Below, piece by piece: positions 1-4,969 of a stretch of DNA of 5,284 nt. The notes beneath the pieces were generated by a model. That model made no database searches. It saw nothing but the letters and a program-made list of their open reading frames with translations, and had not been told where the DNA came from. This stretch comes from Acidimicrobiaceae bacterium (GTDB lineage: Bacteria; Actinomycetota; Acidimicrobiia; Acidimicrobiales; Palsa-688), in NCBI GenBank assembly GCA_009785715.1, contig WQVT01000207.1, positions 1 to 5,284 of the forward strand. Direction: 5' to 3'. Position numbers and translations under genes: made by a program. Positions within the stretch are counted from its first letter, which is position 1; each line of letters opens with the position of its first letter.

Positions 1-284
1 AGCTCCGGCGCCGCCCCGTGCTCGCCGAAGAGGGCGGCGTCCACCTGCTCGGCGTTCCGGACGGCCAGCACCACCACGCCTGCGCCGCGGGCGGCGCCGG
101 CGGGGGTTTCGGCGGTGCGGGCACCCGCCCGAGCGGCCAGGCTCATCCGCTCGGCCAGGGGATCGAAGGCGGTCACGGGGAGGGTCGAGGCGAGGCGCGT
201 GGCCATCGGGAGGCCCATGGCGCCGAGGCCGATCACCGCCACGGCCGGGCCCGGAGCGGGGACTTCGTCAGAGGCGGTGGTCAC
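1..284 (-). CDS. NAD(P)-dependent 2-hydroxyacid dehydrogenase, 3-hydroxyisobutyrate/L-threonate dehydrogenase type (N-terminal part, truncated by window edge)
   Basis: This is the first 94 codons of a beta-hydroxyacid dehydrogenase; the remainder lies beyond base 1. A Rossmann nucleotide-binding motif, VIGLGAMG, occupies about residues 17-24 (G19, G21, G24), and the second strand ends in Asp (VTAFD, D41), which suggests NAD(H). The segment VVVLAVRNAEQV at about residues 70-81 fits the strand and loop before the active site in this family. Members oxidise 3-hydroxyisobutyrate, tartronate semialdehyde, L-threonate or D-erythronate; the substrate-binding part is outside the window, so the substrate is open. 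The GTG start at 284 is chosen because AAAGGA at 291-296 lies 6 nt upstream and the motif falls at the usual depth. The gene follows a DUF1537 acid-sugar kinase across a 124-bp structured gap; in known threonate/erythronate pathways such a dehydrogenase makes the kinase substrate. Family is confident, specific role is inferred. Confidence 0.85.
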   Translation of the reverse strand, partial: MTTASDEVPAPGPAVAVIGLGAMGLPMATRLASTLPVTAFDPLAERMSLAARAGARTAETPAGAARGAGVVVLAVRNAEQVDAALFGEHGAAPE

Positions 285-304
285 CGTCGGTCCTTTCGAA
301 TGCT

Positions 305-325
305 CGGCGGACCTGACGTCCGCCG
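305..325 (-). other. 8-bp stem hairpin just upstream of the dehydrogenase ribosome binding site
   Basis: Bases 305-312 (CGGCGGAC) are the exact reverse complement of 318-325 (GTCCGCCG), with a 5-nt loop at 313-317. In a transcript reading leftward this stem ends 8 nt before the AAAGGA ribosome binding site at 291-296. It shares two bases with the larger palindrome at 324-370. It may be a 5'-leader structure or part of a tandem-hairpin terminator. The pairing is seen directly, the function is unknown. Confidence 0.5.
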
Positions 326-370
326 TTGTGCACCAGAACGCGCGGTATACGCGCGTTCTGGTGCACAACG
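324..370. promoter_or_regulatory. 47-bp near-perfect palindrome (21-bp arms): probable operator, or unusual terminator
   Basis: Bases 324-344 and 350-370 are exact reverse complements, 21 of 21, around a 5-nt centre, GTATA. Each arm holds a smaller dyad: TTGTGCACCA at 326-335 and its mirror TGGTGCACAA at 359-368. Their centres are 33 bp apart, about three helical turns, so two dimers could bind the same DNA face. The small dyad loosely matches the T-N-GT-N-AC-N-A pattern of FadR-type GntR operators. The element lies 38 nt past the kinase stop and 39 nt before the dehydrogenase start, so it could control a promoter for the latter; TATACC at 344-349 (minus strand) is a weak -10 candidate. It could instead be an RNA hairpin ending the kinase transcript, but no T-run follows it on the minus strand. 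Structure is certain, role inferred. Confidence 0.65.
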
Positions 371-408
371 AACAAAATGGCTCACAACGACCTCGAGGCC
401 GCCCCGCC

Positions 409-1884
409 TCACGACCCGCCCCGCAGGGTCGTCACGGCCGCCGCCAGCGCGGCGTCGTCACCGACGTTGCCGGCGAAGACGACGTACGGCACGTGCTCGA
501 CGCCCGGCACCGACGCGGACACGGGCTCCCACAGCGACACGATCCCCGGGAGGAGGGTGCCGCGGACCCACGCCCGCCGGATGCCGAGGGCCTCGGTGGC
601 GAGGTCGCTCGAGGTGATCCCACCCTTGCCGATCAGCCAGCGCGGCATCCGCCGATCCGCAAGCGCCCGCACGACCGAGACGAGCACGGCCGAGACGGAC
701 CGGGCGATCGCCAGGCTGGCGTCGGCGTCGGGACCGGTGATCACGTCACGGCTCGTCGAAATCACGACGTCGGCCTCTTCGAGGCCCGCCGACGCCCGCC
801 CGACCGCGTCGGCGACCACCGCCGGCCGCGCCGCAGGGTCGAGCAACCTGCGGACGTCGATCTCGATCTCGTGGATCCCCCCGAGTGCCCGCAGGCCCTC
901 GAGCTGCCGGGTGGTCTGGCCGACGTGCGAGCCGACGACCACGAGACCGTTCGGCGCCAGGGCAGGGCCCGCACGACGGGCACGGATGGCGTCGATTGCC
1001 GCCGCGTCCAGGGGTGGACGGGCGTCCAGGCCGGCCCGTGCCCGCACGAAGGAGGGGCCGACACGGTAGAGGTACGTCCGCCCCGACGCTTCGGCGGCCA
1101 GGAGCGCGAGCGACAGGACCCGCAGGTCGTCATCGGTGACCGCATCGACGACGACGGGCCGGGCGCCGCGAAGCTCCTCGAGGACCGCCGAGACGGCAGA
1201 CGGCCCGCCGGCCCGAAGCTCCGAGAGGGTGATCCGCTCCACGTCCGCCGCCTTCCAGCGCCCCTCGGTCTTCTCCGAGACCCAGTCGCGCAGGTCGCTG
1301 GCGTGGTAGCCGAAGGTGGCATCCCGGGCGAACTCGCTCCGTCCAACGGGCCGCATCCCCGCGGGGGTCCGCAGCCAGTGGACCGAGTCCACCGTCATCC
1401 GTCCGCCCTCTACATAGGCGGGGGCGATGACCACACCGTCCACGGCCACACCCACCGCGGCGAGCCCATCCGAGATGGCGTCGGTCTCGAGCGGGTAGTG
1501 GCCGCGCAGGGTCGAGTCCCCGCGGGAGGCGATCACGTACCCGACGCCCTCGGCCGCGGACGCGGCAACCAGCGCCGCAGTCACCGAAGCGTTGCGCGCC
1601 GCGGCGCCGGCCTCGGAGAGGCTCCGGGTGTTGGTGAGCACGTAGAACGCCGGCGAGTCCTGGACCAGCGCCCAGCGGACGTCGTCGACGCCCCATCTCG
1701 TCAACACCGGGACATCGGCAACGGTCTGTGTCCCGGTCGGGTCGTCGTCGAAGACGGCGACACGCCGGCCGGACGCGGCCACGCCGGCCGCCACCGCCCG
1801 CGCCGTGACCGAGAAAGGCGGCGGGTGCGGAGCGAGCAGCTCTGCCTCGGGAAGGTCGCGCTGGTGCTCCGGTCTGCCGGTCAC
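409..1884 (-). CDS. Four-carbon acid-sugar kinase, DUF1537 (OtnK/DtnK) family
   Basis: This 491-residue protein has both halves of a DUF1537 kinase. The N-terminal domain has DDDPTGTQ (46-53) and SRGDSTLRGH (120-129), typical of substrate binding. The C-terminal nucleotide-binding domain has GSHVGQTTRQL (318-328), GKGGITSSDLA (419-429) and GNVGDDAAL (472-480). The family phosphorylates the terminal hydroxyl of 3-oxo-tetronates and related branched or four-carbon sugar acids in the cytoplasm, so that a decarboxylase or aldolase can split the product. The DDPTGT form differs from the DDFTGA form of classical OtnK, so the substrate may not be a simple tetronate (3-oxo-isoapionate is one alternative). 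The GTG start at 1884 lies 19 nt after the stop of the aldolase gene and has only a G-run as ribosome binding site, so translation probably depends on read-through coupling. A dehydrogenase gene follows, consistent with an oxidise-then-phosphorylate scheme. The usual class II aldolase-like OtnC is not seen here. Confidence 0.88.
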   Translation of the reverse strand: MTGRPEHQRDLPEAELLAPHPPPFSVTARAVAAGVAASGRRVAVFDDDPTGTQTVADVPVLTRWGVDDVRWALVQDSPAFYVLTNTRSLSEAGAAARNASVTAALVAASAAEGVGYVIASRGDSTLRGHYPLETDAISDGLAAVGVAVDGVVIAPAYVEGGRMTVDSVHWLRTPAGMRPVGRSEFARDATFGYHASDLRDWVSEKTEGRWKAADVERITLSELRAGGPSAVSAVLEELRGARPVVVDAVTDDDLRVLSLALLAAEASGRTYLYRVGPSFVRARAGLDARPPLDAAAIDAIRARRAGPALAPNGLVVVGSHVGQTTRQLEGLRALGGIHEIEIDVRRLLDPAARPAVVADAVGRASAGLEEADVVISTSRDVITGPDADASLAIARSVSAVLVSVVRALADRRMPRWLIGKGGITSSDLATEALGIRRAWVRGTLLPGIVSLWEPVSASVPGVEHVPYVVFAGNVGDDAALAAAVTTLRGGS

Positions 1885-1903
1885 CCCCGACGCCGGCGGC
1901 GGC

Positions 1904-2590
1904 TCAGGAGCCGTACTTGACGTAGGTGACGCCGAGGCGCTCGACGAGCGGGCGGAGGCCGTTCACATCCAGGCTGATCTCGCCGTTGCGGAACGACTCC
2001 ATGTTCTTGGCCTCCTTCGCCACCCGGGCCTCGGAGGCCTCGATGGCGGTCTCGGCCTCGGCGCGGGGCACACACATCACCCCATCGTCGTCGGCGATGA
2101 TCACGTCGCCGGGCTCGACGTAGACGCCGCCGATGACGACCGGCAGGTTGACCGAGCCGGCCGTCGCCTTGACGGTGCCCTGCGCCGAGACGGCCGTGCT
2201 CCACGCCGGGAAGCCCATGTCCTTCAGCTCGGCCGTGTCCCGGATGCCGGTGTCGGTGATCAGGCCCCGCACCCCGCGGGTCTGGCACTGGGTGGCGATC
2301 AGCTCGCCGAAGTACCCGTCGGGGCTGGGCGAGGACGGGACGACGACGAGGACGTCGCCGGGGCCGGTCTGCTCGATGGCCACATGGATCATCAGGTTGT
2401 CGCCGGGCGCCACCAGGACCGGCACGGCGGTGCCGGCGATGCGGGCGCCGGGGTAGATCGGCCGGAACGAGGGCCCGAAATAGTTGCGCCGCCCGATCGC
2501 CTCGTGCACCGTGGCCGTCCCGAGGCGGGCCAGGTGATCGACGAGGTCGATCGGGGTGCGGGGGGGATCTACGACGACCGTCGGGTTCAT
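1904..2590 (-). CDS. ligK: 4-carboxy-4-hydroxy-2-oxoadipate (CHA) aldolase / oxaloacetate decarboxylase, RraA-like fold (LigK/GalC type)
   Basis: The 228-residue sequence follows the known CHA/HMG aldolases almost end to end: GSATVHEA-like start (LGTATVHEAIGR, 23-34), RPIYPGARIAGTAV (43-56), PGDNLMIHVAIEQ (62-74), DGYFGELIAT (91-100), and GIRDTAELKDMGFPAW (115-130). Arg117 and Asp118 match the conserved substrate-binding Arg and metal-binding Asp. KATAGSVN (141-148) and PGDVIIADDDGVMCVP (160-175) complete the fold. Family members need Mg2+ or Mn2+, cleave CHA to pyruvate and oxaloacetate, and also decarboxylate oxaloacetate; this is the last step of protocatechuate 4,5-cleavage and gallate degradation. 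The ATG at 2590 has AGGAGAA at 2596-2602, 5 nt upstream. The kinase gene begins 19 nt after the stop. The ring-cleavage dioxygenase and LigJ-like gene upstream support this role. The symbol is by similarity; galC or proA are equivalent names. Confidence 0.85.
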   Translation of the reverse strand: MNPTVVVDPPRTPIDLVDHLARLGTATVHEAIGRRNYFGPSFRPIYPGARIAGTAVPVLVAPGDNLMIHVAIEQTGPGDVLVVVPSSPSPDGYFGELIATQCQTRGVRGLITDTGIRDTAELKDMGFPAWSTAVSAQGTVKATAGSVNLPVVIGGVYVEPGDVIIADDDGVMCVPRAEAETAIEASEARVAKEAKNMESFRNGEISLDVNGLRPLVERLGVTYVKYGS

Positions 2591-2711
2591 ACCGGTTCTC
2601 CTAGCTGCCTGGTGCGACGTGGGTGGACCTTCACGACGCCGATGATTCTTGCCGATGGGGCGAAGTTGGCGCCTCCCGAGCCGCCATCAGCGGCCCCTTT
2701 GCCCAAACCCG
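2591..2711 (-). other. Intergenic gap between the RidA gene and the CHA aldolase gene
   Basis: This 121-bp gap has no credible gene. The minus strand carries the aldolase ribosome binding site AGGAGAA at 2596-2602. A small perfect inverted repeat, GCCGC at 2680-2684 with GCGGC at 2690-2694, could form a 5-bp hairpin shortly after the RidA stop, but it has no T-run and is too short to call a terminator. I see no convincing promoter hexamers. The genes on both sides could be one transcript or two. Confidence 0.4.
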
Positions 2712-3098
2712 TCAGGCAGACAGGACGGCGACGACCTCGAGTTGGATCAGCATGTTGCGCTGCAGTTCGTGGTTGTCGGTGTGGCGGGCCGGACGGTCCT
2801 CGGGATCGGGGAAGAGCTTCAGCCACTCCTCGTTCACGGCGGTTCGCAGGCTGTTGTCGGCCAGCGCCACCGTCACCCGCACCAGGTCGTCCGTCGAGGC
2901 GCCGGCGGCGTCGAGGAACGCCAGCAGGTTGGCGAAGGCGTTGCGCACCTGGGTCGTGCCGTCGTCGGGGATCTCACCGGTCGAACGGTCGGTGCCCATG
3001 ATCCCCGACGAGTAGACGACGCCCCGGACCTTGGCGCCCATGGGGATCGGTGCGTTGTGCGCCATCCCCTCCACGTCGATCGAGCGCTTCGGGCTCAT
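2712..3098 (-). CDS. RidA (YjgF/YER057c/UK114) family enamine/imine deaminase-like protein
   Basis: The 128-residue length is typical of a RidA monomer; the family forms trimers with active sites between subunits. Recognisable parts are VYSSGIMGTDRSTGEIP (28-44), the helix with QVRNAFANLLAFLDAAGAS (50-68), DDLVRVTVALAD (70-81), and the RPARHT motif (102-107). Arg105 matches the carboxylate-binding Arg of RidA, and Glu121 sits where the conserved Glu is found. RidA proteins hydrolyse enamines/imines; a branch includes 2-aminomuconate deaminases of aromatic catabolism. The ATG at 3098 is preferred over the longer open frame to 3248 because homology begins here, GAGGA lies at 3104-3108, and the upstream stop (3100-3102) is 1 nt away, indicating translational coupling to the RraA-like gene. 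In this cluster it may deaminate an amino-substituted ring-cleavage product or act on an enol/enamine tautomer; this is inference. Confidence 0.88.
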   Translation of the reverse strand: MSPKRSIDVEGMAHNAPIPMGAKVRGVVYSSGIMGTDRSTGEIPDDGTTQVRNAFANLLAFLDAAGASTDDLVRVTVALADNSLRTAVNEEWLKLFPDPEDRPARHTDNHELQRNMLIQLEVVAVLSA

Positions 3099-3099
3099 C

Positions 3100-3759
3100 T
3101 CAGTCCTCGGTGGACTCGCGGCGCTGGAGGAGGTGGTAGCCGTAGTGGGCCCGGGCCTCGCGCAGCGACCCCTTCTCGATCGCCTCGGAGAGGATGCTGG
3201 CTTCCCGTTCGGCGATCTCGTTGGCGACCTCCAGCACCTTCTCCTCATAGGCCGCGGGTATGACCACGACCCCGTCGTCGTCTCCGACGAGGATGTCGGC
3301 CTGGCGCACCTGGGCGTCCCCGAGGCTCACCGTGCTGCCCATCTCGGCCACCTCGACCCGGTCCTTGCCGGTGCGCATGAACCGGCCGGCCGAGTAGATC
3401 GGGTAGTGGATGTCGAGCGCCCGGCGGGTGTCCCGGCAGACCCCGTTGATGGCGGTGCCCGCCACGCCCCGGTGGGCGGCCACCGCGGTGAGAATGTCGC
3501 CCCAAACCGTGCAGTCGGTGCGGCCGTCGTTGTCGAGCACGACCACCCACCCGGGCTCGATGTCGTCGATGTAGTCGCCGACCGTCCCGGCGGGATGGCC
3601 CGCCGGCACGTAGCGCACGGTGAACGCCCGGCCCACCATCCGCTGGCCGTCGCCGAGCGCCCGGATGCCCCAGGCGCTGCCCGGGAGCCCGAGCCGATCG
3701 AGGGCGTCGGACAGCGCCGACGTCGTGTGGCCGGCGAACTCCTTGGGATCCAAACTCAA
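3100..3759 (-). CDS. Second RraA-like family protein (putative HMG/CHA aldolase or oxaloacetate decarboxylase relative)
   Basis: This 219-residue protein has the RraA-like fold but clearly differs from the CHA aldolase downstream. Visible elements are TSALSDALDRLGLPG (13-27), RMVGRAFTVRYVPAG (40-54), PGWVVVLDNDGRTDCTVWGDILTAVAAHRGVAGTAI-type core (69-104), NGVCRD (105-110), and QADILVGDDDGVVVIP (153-168). Arg109 and Asp110 match the Arg-Asp pair used for substrate and metal binding, so it is probably an active lyase rather than an RNase E inhibitor. Candidate reactions are oxo-acid aldol cleavage or oxaloacetate decarboxylation; the substrate cannot be read from sequence. The start is TTG at 3759, chosen because a strong AAGGAGGA (3765-3772) lies 5 nt upstream; the next in-frame TTG is 6 nt further and less well placed. 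It overlaps in control with the RidA gene, whose ATG follows its stop by 1 nt. Confidence 0.85.
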   Translation of the reverse strand: MSLDPKEFAGHTTSALSDALDRLGLPGSAWGIRALGDGQRMVGRAFTVRYVPAGHPAGTVGDYIDDIEPGWVVVLDNDGRTDCTVWGDILTAVAAHRGVAGTAINGVCRDTRRALDIHYPIYSAGRFMRTGKDRVEVAEMGSTVSLGDAQVRQADILVGDDDGVVVIPAAYEEKVLEVANEIAEREASILSEAIEKGSLREARAHYGYHLLQRRESTED

Positions 3760-3764
3760 CGTGG

Positions 3765-3772
3765 TCCTCCTT
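3765..3772 (-). promoter_or_regulatory. Strong Shine-Dalgarno that decides a TTG start
   Basis: AAGGAGGA on the minus strand is the best ribosome binding site in the window. It lies 5 nt before TTG at 3757-3759, which makes that rare codon the likely start of the RraA-like gene. Confidence 0.8.
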
Positions 3773-3853
3773 CTCGGGTCTGGCCCGTGGCGGTCAACCG
3801 CGCCCGGCGCCGAGCCTGCTTCTTGTTGCTAGATGATGTGCGGACGCGGGACA

Positions 3854-3889
3854 CCGGACGCCGGCCCTCTCCAAGAGGACGGCGTCCGG
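3854..3889 (-). terminator. GC-rich hairpin after the dioxygenase gene, possible terminator or processing/stabilising stem
   Basis: Bases 3854-3863 (CCGGACGCCG) are exactly complementary to 3880-3889 (CGGCGTCCGG). Above a small internal loop, 3866-3870 (CCTCT) pairs with 3874-3878 (AGAGG), leaving a 3-nt loop. In the leftward transcript the stem begins 23 nt after the dioxygenase stop codon. No run of T follows, so it is not a textbook intrinsic terminator, although high-GC bacteria often use such U-less stems. It could instead attenuate transcription or protect the upstream mRNA. The remaining leader to the next gene (about 3773-3853) shows a lone TTGACC at 3792-3797 but no good -10 at proper spacing. 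Confidence 0.55.
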
Positions 3890-3912
3890 CCCCCGAATTC
3901 ACGCCTGTGGCC

Positions 3913-4923
3913 TCAGGCCGCCTGGCCCTCCGGCGTCCAACGGGCGAAGGTCATCGCCGTGCCCGTCCCCGCCGGCGAGCGGTAGGCGGGGATGTAGTCG
4001 AGCACGTCCATCCGGGCGTCGTGCATGGCCCCGCCGACGACGAGCCAGTTCAGGCACTCCGAGTTCCCGGCCCGGAAGAACTTCTTCGGGATGGCGGCGA
4101 CGGCGTCGCCGTCGTGGCCGGCCATGGCGTCGATGACCTGCCGGTCGAAGTCCTCGTTGATCAGCGTGTGGCTGAGCCCGCCGCTGGCGGCGAAGCCGAC
4201 CCTCAGGTCCTCCGGCCACGCCTCGACGGCACGGCGGATCGCCGCCCCGAGCGCCCAGCAACGGCGCGGGCTCATGACGTTCGGCAGATAGAACGTGTTC
4301 AGGAACACCGGCAGGATCCGGACCTTCTTCGGCAGCCCGAGGCGGAGGCGGAGGAACGTGAAGGCGTGGCCGAGGCTCAGGCCCTCCTGCTGCTCCGAGA
4401 ACACCGTGACGTCGAAGTCGTCGTCGATCAGCGACTCGACCAGGCTGCGGCTGAGGTCGGCCGGCACCGGGTAGGGGTCGGGCTGATCGGCGTGGGTCGC
4501 CCAGCGCGAAAGCCGGATGTCCGGGGGCGTCTTGGCGAGGCTCTCCTCGGTGTTGCCGAGGTCCCACAGCTCCTCACCGAGGAACAGCCCGAGGGCCGGG
4601 TTCCCCTTGGCGCCGAACAGCTCGTGCTGGTCGTCGCCGACGATGACGAGCACGTCCAGATCGGCCTCCTGGAGCTCCTTGCCGAGGGTGTCGAGGTGCT
4701 CGTTCGCCCGGGCGTCCTTCTCCTTCCAGACCTCCATCGCCAGCTGCGGCGCGATCTTGGGGTCGGCGTTCGCCACGCGCTCGTCGAACGTCGTGTCGTT
4801 GCCGTCCGGGCCCACGTAGCTCTTGACCCGGGCGTCGCGCTCGGCATGGAGGGCCCAGTTATCGGCCCCCGAGCTCAACTGCGGCGTGTGTGAGGTGCCG
4901 ATCCCCAATACGACCTGTGCCAT
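3913..4923 (-). CDS. Class III extradiol ring-cleavage dioxygenase, LigB superfamily (protocatechuate 4,5-/gallate dioxygenase-like)
   Basis: This 336-residue protein carries the LigB active-site pattern. His12 in GIGTSHTPQL and His100 in GDDQHELF match the two iron-binding histidines, and Glu289 in GNSECLNWL matches the iron-binding glutamate. His186 (SLGHAF) and His252 in SGGLSHTL match conserved active-site histidines; the GG-x-SH histidine is the family's acid/base. Such enzymes use Fe(II) and O2 to open catecholic rings beside the hydroxyl pair. About 88 residues separate the first two histidines, longer than in LigB, with a charged helical stretch at 25-90; there is no fused LigA-like domain and no ligA gene in the window. 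The ATG at 4923 has GAGGGG at 4927-4932. The LigJ-like gene ends 46 nt upstream. Gallate, protocatechuate, a methylgallate or an aminophenolic acid are all possible substrates. Confidence 0.88.
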   Translation of the reverse strand: MAQVVLGIGTSHTPQLSSGADNWALHAERDARVKSYVGPDGNDTTFDERVANADPKIAPQLAMEVWKEKDARANEHLDTLGKELQEADLDVLVIVGDDQHELFGAKGNPALGLFLGEELWDLGNTEESLAKTPPDIRLSRWATHADQPDPYPVPADLSRSLVESLIDDDFDVTVFSEQQEGLSLGHAFTFLRLRLGLPKKVRILPVFLNTFYLPNVMSPRRCWALGAAIRRAVEAWPEDLRVGFAASGGLSHTLINEDFDRQVIDAMAGHDGDAVAAIPKKFFRAGNSECLNWLVVGGAMHDARMDVLDYIPAYRSPAGTGTAMTFARWTPEGQAA

Positions 4924-4969
4924 GGTCCCCTCTTTCTTCGGCTCAGACTCTTCTCTTCAGCCTAGGGCC

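Noticed and set aside
115..1920. 601-codon open frame on the plus strand
   Set aside because: It lies antisense to the dehydrogenase and kinase genes, has no family motifs and is rich in Arg, Gly and Pro. It is a by-product of high GC and minus-strand codon bias.
1904..2590. Annotation as menaquinone methyltransferase or RNase E inhibitor RraA
   Set aside because: Those are historical labels for this fold. The Arg-Asp active-site pair and end-to-end match to CHA aldolases support a lyase.
2680..2694. 5-bp inverted repeat as terminator after RidA
   Set aside because: The stem is too short and has no T-run; such repeats are common by chance in DNA this GC-rich.
1805..3001. 398-codon open frame on the plus strand
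   Set aside because: It is antisense to the CHA aldolase and RidA genes, which have unmistakable family motifs, and its own product is low-complexity.
3099..3248. 50-codon N-terminal extension of the RidA gene
   Set aside because: It overlaps the coding end of the RraA-like gene, is Arg/Ser/Pro-rich without RidA similarity, and the ATG at 3098 has a good ribosome site and the normal family length.
3792..3797. TTGACC as a -35 box for the RraA-like gene
   Set aside because: No acceptable -10 hexamer lies 16-19 nt downstream, and the correct spacing runs into the ribosome binding site.
3031..4893. 620-codon open frame on the plus strand
   Set aside because: It is antisense to the RraA-like and dioxygenase genes, crosses the intergenic hairpin, and has low-complexity composition with no recognisable domain.
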